From Ancistrus triradiatus (taxonomy: Eukaryota; Chordata; Actinopteri; Siluriformes; Loricariidae): 64,000 nt of DNA. The translations under genes were made by a program, and so were the position numbers. Location of the stretch: NCBI GenBank assembly GCA_025084515.1, contig JAJAGP010001521.1, positions 62,001 through 126,000 on the forward strand, given 5' to 3'. Position 1 is the first letter of the stretch; each line of letters begins with the position of its first letter. The notes beneath the pieces are model-generated. The model was not told where the DNA came from, did not search any database, and worked only from the letters and a program-made list of their open reading frames with translations. This document shows positions 43,216 through 54,520 of this stretch, one piece after another.

Positions 43216-44409
43216 CACTTCATTCATCAGTGTAAAAATGATGCGATGAATGAAGCAATTTTGCTTTTTGTTTGTAACAAAGCAAAAATGTTTTTCATTC
43301 TGATCTTCAAATGTAATTAATTGATCCAAATCGAGCCAATAATAATCCTCTCTGTTCTTATCGGATCAGTGATCTGTGCTGTACCGGATGGTTCATCCCG
43401 AGCAGTGATGTAATCCATCACCGAGTTTAGGGACCGGTTCTCAGGCGCTCCCTGGGCTGATCTGAGTTTTGTGTATAAAAATGTCAGGACTAATACATGT
43501 ACGCATTAAATCACTGATAATGCAGCTCTCGGCTTCATGAGTGTTTGTGGTCTGGAGCATAAGATAAATGTTATGATTACATCCTCGTGCTTGAACCCAG
43601 GTCCAGGCGGGAACTGTAAATCATCCTGCTCCACTCCGGATGGCTTTAGTCCGTCACACAGAGGTTCAGCTTCAGATCACAGCACCAGGGCGTCATAAAT
43701 AATGATGAATAATTAATTAATCGATTTATTACAATTAATGAATTAGTCATTTACTTGATATTATTCTGTCTATTCTAATATAAAATCTTTACTAAAGGTC
43801 CGAGCGGCTTTTAATTCTTGGTCGTCTCCGGACCCTCTGCCCTCGTCCTGAACTCGCTCTGATCTTCACACACCTCTGTTTATCTGAAAATGGACACTCT
43901 CATTTCGGTTCAGACAGGCGAGACGTCCAGAGGCGTGAAGTGGATTCGTTTCTCTGTCTGACACGTCTCAGGTCTGCAAATATCCGATATGTCAGTGCTG
44001 TCACCTCACGAGCTCCACAAACCCCTCACATTTAACTTCACTAAAAATAAAATCACTCAAAATTATATCAGCAGATCCTCGGCTCCTCCCACCACACCAA
44101 CAACTCGTTTAATTCTGTCTCTACCATTTAAAATCTTAATAAAAAAGAATTGCCACAGGGTTCTGTTTTTATCTGTTTTGTTGCATTAGGTTAACATTTT
44201 TAGTTTCGTATTTCACTTTTAATTGGTCAGTTTAAAGGTTAGGTTTTTTTGTTTAATTTCATAGTTAATGTAGTCAAATGTAACAATTATTCCTTTCTTT
44301 ATTTAGATTAGTTTCACGTTTAACTTTCTACATTATATTTATTTTGTTTAACATTAGCTTCATATCTCATTTAGACTTGTCTGATATTTAAAAATTGTAG
44401 TAAGAAATA
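43216..44409. other. Mixed non-coding DNA, two GC-richer patches
   Basis: Patches at 43,330-43,700 and 43,800-43,990 are repeat-free, and the rest is AT-rich. ATTAATTAATCGATTTATT near 43,715 is a homeodomain-type word cluster. No gene found. Confidence 0.35.
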
Positions 44410-44706
44410 TTTATTTTATACTGTAATAGTTCTACTTCTAGTTTCTAATGTCTTTATCTTTAGTTGTAGTTATTTCTTTATTTTCTTTGTATTTTCGTTG
44501 TAATTTTTTGGTTTGTTATGTTTATAGTTTCTTAATTCCTATATATATATATATTTTTATTTCTTAGATCTTAATTTTCTGTAGCTGTAGTTTGTAGTTA
44601 ATTTCTTTGTTTGTAGTTTCTTAGTTCTTTCTTCCCTTCAACTGCAATTTCTTAGTTCTTCAGATTCTTTAGTCGTAGATTCTTAGTTATTCATTAGGTT
44701 TAGTTA
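44410..44706 (+). repeat. TTTCTTTAGTTG minisatellite, left half
   Basis: Diverged units such as TCTTTAGTTGTAGTTATTTC and CTTTAGTCGTAGATTCTTAG run up to the transposon insertion at 44,709 and resume beyond it. Confidence 0.78.
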
Positions 44707-44708
44707 TA

Positions 44709-46469
44709 CAACCCCTGGCAAAAAGTATGGAATCACCAGTCTTGGATGAGCACTCATTCAGACATTTCATTCTGTAAAACAAACTCAGATCAAAAACATG
44801 ATACAATAATAAAATCATTAAAAGTGCAACTTGTTGGCTTTCAGGAACACTCAAAGAAATGAAGAGAAAACATTGTGGAAGTCAGTGAATGTTACTTTTA
44901 TTGACCAAGCACAGGGAAATAAATATGGAATCACTCAATTCTGAGTAAAATAGTATGGAATCACTCAAATTGGAGGTAGAAAATAAGGACACACCCAGTC
45001 AATTTCCTTTCCCTAAATGGACACCTGCCTCAGAGTAGATCTGCTCGTTAGTCTGCAGTTAAAAACACCTGCAGTCATCACACCTTGGAGGGCTGCTGGA
45101 CGAAGTAAAAGTGGCAAGGACCAAGGTCCAACAAGAGAAATGTTATCTTGAAACAAAAGAGAGGGATTGTGAAACTTCTTGAAGAAGGTAACTCTTCACG
45201 CATGGTTGCTAAAGATGTGGGCTGTTCACAGTCAGCTGTATCCAAGATATGGACCAAATACAAACAGCATGGAATGGTTGTTAAAGCCAAGCGTACTGGT
45301 AGACCAAGAAAGACATCAAAGCGTCAAGACAAACAACTTAAGGCCATTTGTCTTAAAAACCGAAAAAGTACAACTACACAGATGTAGCATAAATGAGAGG
45401 AAGCTGGAGCCAATGTATGTGACCGAACCGTTAGAAATCGCCTAAAGGAAATGGGATTTCAATACAGGAACGCTAAAAGAAAACCGTCATTAACACCTAA
45501 ACATAAAAGAACAAGACTGCAATGAGCTAAGGAGAGGCAATCGGACTGTGGATGACTGGATGAAAGTCTTCAGTGATGAGTCAAGAATCTGCTTTGGACA
45601 AGGTGATGATGCTGGAACTTTTGTTTGGTGCCGTTCCAGTGCGATTTATGAAGAGGCCTGCCTGAAGAAAACAACCAAATTTCCACAGTCCTTGATGATA
45701 TGGGGCTGCATGTCAGGCAAAGGCACTGGGGAGATGACTGTGGTTAATTCTTCTATCGATGCACAAGTTTACATTGAGATTTGGACAGTTTTCTCATCCC
45801 TAAGTTGAACAGTGTTGGAGGTGATGAAATTAATTTCCAAGATTGACAATGCATCGTGCCATAGGGCACAAAAAAAAGTGAAGGCATTTCCTTGGAGAAA
45901 GGGACACTTCAGTCGATGTCATGGCTCTGCAAATAGTCCAGATCTCAGCCCATTGAAAAAACGTGGTGTAAATAGAAAAAAATGGTCCACAAGAAGGCTC
46001 CGACCTGCAAAGCTGATCTGGCAACTGCTATCAAAGAGAGTTGGCACCAAATTGATGCAGAATACTGTTTGTCACTCATCAAGTCCATGCCTCAGAGACT
46101 GAAAGCCGTTATAAAAGCCAAAGGTGGTGCAACTAAATACTAGTGATGTATGTTGAATGGTCTTTTGTTTATCTGTTTTTCATGATTCCATACTTTTTTC
46201 CTCAGAATTGAGTGATTCCATATTCCATATTCCATATTTCCATATATTGAGTGATTTTTTCCCTGTGCTTGGTCAATAAAAGTAACATTCACTGACTTCC
46301 ACAATGTTTTCTCTTCATTTCTTTGAGTGTTCCTGAAAGCCAACAAGTTGCACTTTGGAATGATTTTATTATTGTATCATGTTTTTGATCTGAGTTTGTT
46401 TTACAGAATGAAATGTCTGAATGAGTGCTCATCCAAGACTGGTGATTCCATACTTTTTGCCAGGGGTTG
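44709..46469 (+). mobile_element. Tc1/mariner-type transposon, family D
   Basis: 1,761 bp bounded by TA (44,707-44,708 and 46,470-46,471). Inverted repeats of roughly 230 bp begin CAACCCCTGGCAAAAAGTAT. Near the inner edge of the right repeat there is extra ATTCCATATTCCATATTCC, a small local expansion. The element lies within a minisatellite whose units continue on both sides, so its insertion post-dates the array. Confidence 0.93.
45148..46140 (+). pseudogene. Family D Tc1-like transposase, broken
   Basis: The frame opens with MKQKRGIVKLLEEGNSSR, then VAKDVGCSQSAVSKIWTKYK (helix-turn-helix) and KAKRTGRPRKTSKRQD (linker/GRPR motif). After a stop near 45,385 the remaining parts are MKVFSDESRICFGQGDDAG with the first catalytic Asp (about 45,571), MIWGCMSGKGTGEM, and KIDNASCHRAQKKVKAF with the second catalytic Asp (about 45,845). 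The third block reads NSPDLSPLKKRG, so the acidic residue expected in the SPDLNPIE-type motif is replaced. Stops and shifts divide the gene into at least four frames. Confidence 0.86.
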
Positions 46470-46471
46470 TA

Positions 46472-47010
46472 GTTTCTTAATTCCTAATTGTCTTTTTGTT
46501 CTCTTTAGTTGTAATTTCTTGGTTATTAATTTTATTAGCTGTAATTTCTTACATGTTTGTTTTCTTTTGTTGCTGTTTCCTACTTCTTTACTTTCTTTAG
46601 TTGTAGTTTCTCATTTATTAATTTTCTTTAGATGTAGTTTCTTATTTTTTCTTTTCTTTAGTTGTTGTTTCTTATATCCACATTTTCTTTAGTTGTAGTT
46701 TCTTATTTTGTGTCTTTTTGTTGTAGTTTCTTATTTATTCATTTTCTTTGGTTGTAATTTCTTATTTCTTCTCTTCTTTAACTGAAATTTCTTAGTATTT
46801 TATTTTCTTCAGTCGTAAGTTCTTAGTTCTACATTATGTTTAGTTATAGTTTCCTAATTTTCTTTGGTTGTAATTTCTTGGTTCTGAGTTTCTTATTTCT
46901 TTGCTTTCATTAGTTGTAGTTTCCTGTTTTTTTAATCTTATTTGATTATTGTTTGTTAGTTATTTTCTTTAGTTGTAATGTTTTATGTTTAGTTGTGTTT
47001 CTTAGTTCTT
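46472..47010 (+). repeat. TTTCTTTAGTTG minisatellite, right half
   Basis: Long run of TTTTCTTTAGTTGTAGTTTC and TTATTTATTCATTTTC variants spaced about 28-31 bases. This is the clearest part of the array and continues directly from the right TA of family D. Confidence 0.85.
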
Positions 47011-47846
47011 GATGTTCTTTGCTTCACCAGTCCATCAGAAGAATAGCAGTCAGTGTTGTTTTTTTATCATTACTTTTAGTTCATATTTACTTGTTTTTTT
47101 TTGAGAATTATATCTGCATTTAGTTTTTTCCCCTGAATCACAGACTCTATATGTATTTAGTGATGCTGTTAGAGGAGATTATTGAGTTAAACAACAGTTC
47201 AGTGTGCGTTATTGGATCACTACCTTGCTGTGTTCCTCTGGTACTAATTAAAAGCTGTTAATCAAGGAAAACATCGACTGATGTAAAGCAGATTCACTAA
47301 AAGCTCTTTTATTATATTAATCATCAGATATGGGATTTTAAAAAATACATTCCGAATCGTACTGGGGCAAAACTTGACACTGTACAATGTCTTCTTCATT
47401 TTAAACTTGTATTTTTAGAGATAAAAATGATTGATCAGGATTGAAAAGTAGTAAAAAGTAAGCTAGTAATCAGAAATTCTTGTTAGAGTTTGTGCAGAAG
47501 CTCTGCAGGTTATCTGAACTGATTAACCTCTCATTTCCACCATAATGTGCAACGTCTGGAGCCAAACGCAATCTCTGTCTAATTTAACTTATCTCATGTT
47601 TAAGAATGAAGAACTCGTTTCAGCTTCTGTAAGATCCTGCAGCACGTCACTCAGTATTACTGCTCCAAAAAAAAAAGAAACGAAATTTAAAGAACAAGCC
47701 TCCTTCAGCAAGATATTTAAAACTGTCCTCATAAATTATTCACATCATGCAAAAAAATTTAAAATAAAACGTGTATCCATAAAAATACGATGGAAAAATT
47801 TTGTCTACACGAAAGTCAAAAATTAACTTACAAGTCAAAAAATAAC

Positions 47847-47879
<33 letters not shown>

Positions 47880-47990
47880 ACAGAAACCCAATTAAACACA
47901 GTGCAGCATGACACTCGATGCTAATTTAACAGCCCTGAAAGAACGCCTTATAAAATAAAATATTCAAGCAAACTAACAAACTAAACTTTG
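47011..47990. other. Non-coding DNA with a CA microsatellite
   Basis: (CA)n at 47,848-47,878. A 93-codon plus frame (47,545-47,826) is Lys/Ser-rich with no domain and is probably chance. No element recognised. Confidence 0.5.
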
Positions 47991-48222
47991 CATTTCTTTC
48001 CATTGCATTTTATTAAAGCTGCTTTTCACTAATACAAAATAATAAAACTATTATTTATAATACAAATTATAAGATTTTATAATGCTTTATATAACATTGA
48101 GTTATTATTTATGTATAGGTATATTATTTATATATAAATAATTAACAATTATAAAATATTTTATAATAGTTTCATATCTTAGAAATGATTACTAAAATGT
48201 ATATATATATATATATATACAC

Positions 48223-48256
<34 letters not shown>

Positions 48257-48890
48257 ATTTTTTATAATATATTTTTAATTATTTATTTGAAATGTATTAT
48301 TATGCACTATTATTCCATATTGTTGTTGAAGTACTTTTTTTTACTAAAATGTATATATTACTTACTAATTGTTTGAAACTACTTAAAATATTTTAAGTGT
48401 ATATTAAATTATGAATTTTATTTTTAATCATTTTTAATAATTTTCAGAAATTATTGTACATTATTTTATTTGTATATTTTAAGTATATATAAACTCAAAT
48501 TTAAATAATTTTTGATTTTAACAAATCTATATTGTTTATTGTAAATTAGTATAATTCTTTTAAAATTCTTTTCATTATTTTATTGCAATTAATTAAATTA
48601 ATTCATTAATTATTTTTAAATATATTACAATAATGGTTGTTAAAAATGTTGTGTTTTTAATAAAATGTATATATTTCAAAATTATTTTCAATTAATTAAA
48701 AGATTTTAAGTGTGTATTATTATTTGGATATGTTTTAATCATTATATTAATTCATTTAATATATTTCTAAATATTTAAACTAAACTTGAATATTTAATTT
48801 CTAACAAAATTTTAAGTAATTTATTATTTTCACTATTTTTTAAGTTTAGTTTTAACTAGTCTAATTGTTTTAATATTATAATTACTATCA
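47991..48890. repeat. Extremely AT-rich tract with (TA)n
   Basis: About 900 bases with hardly any G or C. (TA)n occurs at about 48,198-48,255, broken by CACGTG. This could be an unwinding or matrix-attachment-like region, but nothing in the sequence proves a role. Confidence 0.75.
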
Positions 48891-49465
48891 CTTAATGACC
48901 TAGGAAATGATATTTGAGCTTCAGCCCTAGGAAGAAAAGTCATATAAATGTAAATGAGTTCCATAATGGCATTAATTTAGAATAATAGAATATGAAATAA
49001 TTCTTTGTTAAAGATACGTAAGTAAATATTAGTACAATATCAGCGTTACATTGGACTGAATCATTAGAAGCATTTAAGAAGATTGAATTCCTATCAGACG
49101 AGGCTGAATCTCTTGTTTGATTGGATCTGGTTGATTTATTAACTCAAATTGGCAATTGATTATGCAGCTGAAGGTGAACACGAGCTCAGAGTGAGGAAAT
49201 GTGCATCCTGTCACCATGCATCCCCCTCACAGGGCCTGATTGGGGATGATTTTGGCTTTGCTTCCTGTTTTCAGCATGTGGTTCAGGGGAATGTCTGTCT
49301 GGAGGAGAAGGACAGAGGACGTTCTGTAGGACACAACACCCGTCTGAGGTTTCTGTTCACACGACTCTGCTTTCTCTGAACAATGGTGGTTTGATGAATA
49401 TTTATGGCACAGTGAATCACACAGGCACATTTCCATTTGCTCATCGGCTACAGCTAATTAGAGAG
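48891..49465. other. Unique-looking non-coding DNA
   Basis: A GC-richer part at 49,165-49,330 carries overlapping short frames on both strands with no recognisable protein. The five bases AAAAC (49,466-49,470) are the target duplication of the next element. Confidence 0.4.
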
Positions 49466-49470
49466 AAAAC

Positions 49471-50248
49471 TGTTAGGATGCGGTGAACGAAGAGAAAATG
49501 GGGCGCAGACGAATGCAGAGTTACACAGAAAACTAAACAGTTTATTAACGAAAAGTCCCCGAACAAAGAGTGAAAACAGACACTCGGGCAATCCAGGAAC
49601 AATAATACAAATACTTTCAATAATAATTTTGATAACACGGGTAGCAGGACAAAACACCAGGAAATAACCAAACAGAGATGAAACACAGCTAGCTGAAAAC
49701 TGAGGGAACACTGGCAAAAAGGGGAGGAAAACTAACGCCGGCCTAGGGAAAACTACAGAGGCTAACGTGGAGCTACGGAGGCTAGCAATGGACCACGGAA
49801 GCTAATAGAGAGCTACGGAGGCCAGCAGTGAACCATGGAATCTAGCAGGGAGCCACAGAGGCTTATGTGGAGCTACGGGGATAGCGATAGAAAACCACGG
49901 AAACTATAAGTGAGCTACAGAGGCTAACGTGGAGCTACGAAGGCTAACATGGAGCTACAGAGAGCTGGCGTGAAGGTACGGAGGCTAGCGTGGAGCTACA
50001 GAGAGCTACAGAGAACTACAAACTCATGGAAGGGAGCGAAAACAGAAAGAGCACATCTGTGGACGCAGCCGCGAGCAGGACGTAGCAGACGGGCCCCAAA
50101 CACGAGAGTCCGGTGCCGCAAGAGCCCGGGAATATCCAGCGGACGGGGCCACAACAAAAAAAACCCCTCTGGTCTCAGGTGGGATCCGCAGCCATATTAC
50201 TCCCGCAGTGGATTGTGGGAGATGTAGTCCGGGTCGCCCACAACCGCA
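49471..50248 (-). mobile_element. Solo LTR with 5-bp target duplication
   Basis: The 778-bp segment begins TGTTAGGATGCGG and ends CACAACCGCA on the plus strand, so it has TG...CA ends. AAAAC directly precedes it (49,466-49,470) and AAAAC directly follows it (50,249-50,253). No gag or pol is present, so this is a recombination-derived solo LTR. On the minus strand AATAAACTG lies about 60 bases before the 3' end, as expected for a polyadenylation signal in R, which sets the orientation. The TGTTAGG end resembles that of the gypsy-type LTR at 1,002 but the body differs. An internal minisatellite occupies about a third of the element. Confidence 0.82.
49750..50025 (+). repeat. About 20-bp minisatellite inside the solo LTR
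   Basis: Roughly 13 units of GCTAACGTGGAGCTACGGAG and variants (GCTAGCAATGGACCACGGAA, GCCAGCAGTGAACCATGGA). The unit occurs only within the LTR, so it expanded inside the element rather than being captured flanking DNA. Confidence 0.88.
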
Positions 50249-50253
50249 AAAAC

Positions 50254-51020
50254 ACAGAAAAACTGGAAGAAAATGGACGTCGACCAATCAGCACGGCTCT
50301 GAGAGTTACAGATTTAAAGATTTAATTTAGTCCTGTCTTAAATTCAACACCGTGTTTCCATTCTAGACTGGTAGGTTTAAGTATTTCTGCTGATCTTCTG
50401 GGGCAGATGCACCCGATGTTCCCAAAGTCCAACATTCATGAGATTATAACTTTATCTGATGTTTTTAAAAAGATAAACGGCATTATCACAGTCGAATGAA
50501 CAAAATAATCAGTCAGTGTTTTTAAACCAGTGCTTGTTTTCATCTTCTGTGCTGAGCTTTCCCTTTTATTTTTCTTCTTTTTAATATGGAGTGAAACTCC
50601 CAAAGCAATATTTCTGCAGATATTCTGAGTGACGGCTCTTGCTCTCGATCTGAAGTTCGAACGTGCTAAACATAAATCGATATTTCGGTCAATTAACACG
50701 GAGCCTGACATTTAGCAGAAAGGACACGGCGGCTCGGCTGCATCAGCTCCGGTTTGTTTAATTCTCCAGCTGCGTGGAGTTTTCGGGGTCGAGTCTCGGT
50801 CTGCTCTGCTCTCCTGAGTCAGCGCGTCGCATTAATAAAGCTCTTAGATCAACGAGGGCGGCGTACCTCTCAGCTGCTTAAACGCCAACGCAAAATGGAT
50901 GGGGCGCTAATAAAAGGTGTTCTTTTTTACCAAAGCAGAACATGCTGAAGTGTTCGGAGGGCTGATTAAGTACAATCTTCTGTACAGAACGCTTGGCAAG
51001 AAGTCTTTACTCAAAAAAGT
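50254..51020. other. Unique-looking DNA; small candidate island
   Basis: The part at 50,640-50,930 is CpG-richer, with GCGCGTCGCATTAATAAAGC and CGAGGGCGGCGTACCTC. No convincing frame on either strand. Candidate conserved non-coding DNA only by composition. Confidence 0.3.
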
Positions 51021-51039
51021 CTTCAGTACTTTCTGTGAC

Positions 51040-51420
51040 TTTGAACCAGTGTAGAGAAAACGTTAATTAACTCTAAAATTATAAAAATGCCAGTTAAAAG
51101 CACATATCTCTGATCTGTTAGTGTCCCTCGTATCACTACTAGTGGTGACCGAGTGTTGTAGTTGATGGCTCCCAGATCATCATACCAGCAGGTGGGGCAG
51201 TGTGTTGCTCCACAGCAAAGGCAGGAGCTCCACGAGGCCTCCATACTCGAACCCGACCGGCATCGGATCCCAAACAGAACCTGTATTCATCGCTAAAGAC
51301 CAAATGGTTCCAGTCCATAGCAGAACAGGTTTCTCGCTCACCACACCACCGCAAATGAAGGCGACACATAATGGGTGCCGTGACACGTAATGGGTGCCGT
51401 GACAACAAATTTCCCACTGC
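51040..51420 (-). pseudogene. Tc1-like transposase fragment, family E
   Basis: The minus-strand frame 51,139-51,417 contains RLHLRWCGERETCSAMDWNH, then LVFSDEYRFCLGSDAGRVRV with the first catalytic Asp (VFSDE), and VWRPRGAPAFAVEQHTAPPA. In another frame further left is INYNTRSPLVVIRGTLTDQR (about 51,160-51,100). These blocks and their order match the central catalytic region of a Tc1/mariner-type transposase different from families A-D. The N-terminal DNA-binding part, the second and third catalytic blocks and the terminal repeats are missing, so it is a dead fragment. Confidence 0.82.
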
Positions 51421-51429
51421 TAAGCGCTT

Positions 51430-51870
51430 GAAAATGGTCCGGTAGTGGTTGCCAGGCTGTTGCTATATATTTGCTATGTGGTTACTAGGGTGTTGCTAAG
51501 TGGTTGTTAGGCTGTCAGAAAAAAAAGTTTATTAGAAGAGCTAAGGAATCTAAAAAGAGACAAGCCGGGAGAATTCTAGAAGAATGTAAAAACTTACAAA
51601 CCAGAGAACTAGAAATGATTTAAGAAGAAAAATACAGATATGATCATTTCCATGATCGCGTTTTCCCTTAATAACGGTTATACTTTATACACTTTTGTAT
51701 TCTCTATTCATTTATTTTTAATAAATCAGTGCTGTGTGGATCTCGAGAGACTGGGCCATGACTACATAGTTACGGGTTCAAGATGTGGCGGTACCTTCTG
51801 GCCAGGTCAGACATCACACACTGGTACAATGCATATGATGGGCAATGTGCTATGTGGTTGCTAGCATGTG
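51430..51870 (+). repeat. Composite cassette, copy 1 (minisatellite + A-rich + tRNA-like)
   Basis: Order of parts: a short GTTGCTAGG-type array (51,440-51,515), an A-rich GAACTAGAAATGATT-like stretch (51,520-51,640), ACACTTTTGTATTCT then TTTTTAATAAATCAGTGCTG, and a tRNA-like end with GTGGATCTCGAGAGACTGG, TACGGGTTCAAGATGTGGC and GGTACCTTCTGGCCAGG. The same order recurs at 53,112-54,120. The tRNA-like part includes a B-box word, so a SINE may terminate the unit. Confidence 0.65.
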
Positions 51871-53095
51871 AATTGTGTACAGTTATTTTTTTGAGTAAAA
51901 AGCACTATGCTGAACGTTAAAAAGGTTAGAAAGACTAAAAAGACCAAAGTTATAAACCGTCCCTAACTACATAATGCCACTTACTGCAAAGTGATTTTTC
52001 AAGTTTGCCAGCGAATTCTTAAATGCCATTAGCTGTTTTTCTTTGGGAGGCTCATGGCATTTAAATTATTTTGGAACAGAGCTGACTTTTCCTTGGATCC
52101 ACGGTTTTATCTCTTCTCCTTTCTTATATAAGTACTTTGTTATTTACCTCCTCCCGTCACATGATGAAATTTTGGGAAATACTGCACAGTTTATCTCAGT
52201 ATTTAGACGGTATCTAAAGAACAACATTATTTCAATCAGAATTGTCTCTGCAAGTTCTGCAGAAAAAGCAAACCATACTGTGTAGCAGCACTTTAAACAT
52301 CAAATACATCTCCGACTTCTTTTAAAGTAAGCTGCTTAACAGAACAAACAGTCCATGAATCCTGCGGATCTATTACGAACGTAAGCGCAAAATGCCCCAA
52401 ACTGCACGTTTGTTAAGGCGCTCCGTGTCAGTCATGTGACAGAAGCCATTGTGTGAGAGCCCTGTTAATAAATCAGTAAATTGGCGCCATTTGCACGTAG
52501 CCTGTAATCAGCCTGACTGCTGTTTGCTATGCTGCTTTAGATTTGCAGCGCTGTAGTTTTATGTTCGTATATTAATTTCAGCTTCCGTCCTCCTGTACGT
52601 TAGTCTAATAAAGGCGCTATGACGTGAACAGTGTGTATTTTTTCACTCTCTGCATTGTTCTGGTTCTCTCTGAAGGTCTGATTGGCGCTGCTTTGTGTTC
52701 TGAGCGTTGCTTTTCTCTCAGCTGTCAGGCATCTGAGTGGAATGACATGCGGTGGGCTACAAGGAGCAAAAATAAGAGGGACTGGAGACAGAAGGTGATT
52801 GATGGCATGATTACCGATGCCAAGCCCCAGAGAAGGGAGGGTGGTGGTAAAAAGAAAAGAAAAAAACAGACAGAACTATTAATTTCAGTTCTAAATGCTA
52901 TGCTGCGTAATACTGAATTAAGCCGAAGAGAAAATCACACTAAGTCATGTATTCAAGGATTAAAATAGTATAGTTAATGAGGATGTAATAAAACCAGGAA
53001 TCTGTGAGACCAGAAATAATATGTAACTACAAACTCTAAGAAGCTAAAAATAAGAACACAAGGTATGTGAAAACTCAGTAACTAAAGGTGTTAGA
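51871..53095. other. Unique-looking non-coding DNA
   Basis: Contains a 114-codon plus frame (52,624-52,968) with a hydrophobic start and a Lys/Arg-rich second half (GGGKKKRKKQTELL). I recognise no family and see no exon boundary support. A GC-richer patch lies at 52,370-52,620. No repeat identified. Confidence 0.35.
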
Positions 53096-53111
53096 AAACT
53101 AGAAAGATAGA

Positions 53112-54120
53112 TTAGTGGTTGCTAGGCTGTTGCTATGTGGTTACTATATGGTTGTTGGGTTGTTGCTCTGCAGATGCTAGTGGTTGCATGGCTGTTGCTA
53201 TGTAGTTTCTGTGTGGTTGCTAATCTGTTGGTACATGGTTGCTAAGTGGATTTTAGACTGTCACTATGTCGTTGCTAGGCTGTTGCCATGTGGTTGCTCC
53301 ATGATTGCTAAGTACCTGCTTGGCTGTTGCTGCATGGATCTTATGTAGTTGTTATCTGGTTACTAGGCTGTTGCTATTTGGTTGTTAAGTGGTTGGTAGG
53401 CTGTCCCTACATCATTGTTAGGATGTTGCTTTGTGGCTGCTAGAGTATTTTATGTGTTTTCTAAGTGGTTGCTATGCTGCTGCTACATGGTTGCTAGGCT
53501 GTTGCTTTGTGGTTGATAAGCGATTCTTAGGTTGTTGATAAGTGGTTGCTAAGTGATTGCTAGGCTGTTGCTTCATGGTTTAAGTTGTTGATAGGTGGTT
53601 GCTAGGCTGTTGCTATGTGGTAACTATAAAAAGGAAACTAAGAAGTAAGAAAGTAAAGAAACTAGAAAGAGGGAGGAAGCTTTACATATAAGGTCGCCTA
53701 AGTCGGAAACTTCCAAACTACAAACAGCAGGAAAAGAGAAACAGGTACGTAAACGATACAAAAAAAGCTAAGACACTAAAGAAGGGCACTGAAAATATGA
53801 AAATAAAAATAACAAATAATAAAACTAAAATATCTGGGAATCTAGAAAACTAGAGACAAAAGGGAAACTAAAAAGAGACACTTTGAGAAATAAGAAAGTA
53901 GAAAAATACATACATTTTCATTTGCATTAATTGGATTCTCATGAATAACGTTAGACTTTTGTATTCTAATTTCTGTTATTGAGTTATTGATTTAGTTTTA
54001 ATAAACCGGTGCTGTGTGGATCTTGCGAGACTGGACCATGACTGCATAGTTATGGGTTTGAGTCTTGGCGGTGCCTTCTGGTCGGCCCAGGCCTCACACA
54101 CTCTGGTACAGGGGATGAGG
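53112..54120 (+). repeat. Composite cassette, copy 2, with expanded GTTGCTAGG minisatellite
   Basis: The minisatellite (53,112-53,625) consists of GTTGCTAGGCTGTTGCTATG variants with a step near 21 bases, about 500 bases in total compared with about 75 in copy 1. It is followed by a longer A-rich GAAACTAGAAAG/AACTAAAAAGAGACAC part (53,626-53,930), then CTTTTGTATTCTAATTTC, AATAAACCGGTGCTGTGTGG, and the tRNA-like TTATGGGTTTGAGTCTTGGC with GGTGCCTTCTGGTCGG. Parts are in the same order and orientation as copy 1. Confidence 0.75.
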
Positions 54121-54443
54121 TGGGGCGAGGTCGGATGGGAGATCAGACCCGGGCAGTGCCAGATGTTTCGTGTCTCTGGCTTTGTGTCGGTGTGAGTAAC
54201 TGTTTTTCGGTTTTGGGTTTCAGATGGACTCGAGCTGACAGAGACGTTTCTTCTTATTTAGCGGCGCGATGGCGGGACGAAGCTCAGCGCTTATTATTTT
54301 TTATGTTCGCCTCGAGGCATCCAGCACCCAAAACAGACATCAGAGCGTTTGGCATTCAGGCTCGTCGTCTTACTGCTGAACCGGGCAGCTTTGATTCTTT
54401 CCTCACAGAATAAGAAAAAACACATCAACATGGTACGATTGTA
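54121..54443. other. Short unique-looking segment
   Basis: A 97-codon plus frame (54,120-54,413) follows the cassette. Its product is Arg-rich with no recognisable domain and I do not call it a gene. Confidence 0.35.
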
Positions 54444-54520
54444 CAGCGGTGCTTAAAATATGAGATTAAACATCATTAGATTTACACACCAGTCCTAAAG
54501 CCTAATTAAACAAAATGAGA
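54444..54520 (+). mobile_element. Diverged family A terminal-repeat scrap
   Basis: Starts CAGCGGTGCTTAAAATATGA and contains AACATCATTAGATTTACACA, GTCCTAAAGCCTAATTAAAC and AAAATGAGATA, a shortened version of the family A terminal repeat. No partner end nearby. Confidence 0.65.

Noticed and set aside
52624..52968. 114-codon plus ORF with hydrophobic start and basic second half
   Set aside because: Looks superficially like a secreted or membrane peptide but nothing else supports translation and no family is recognised.
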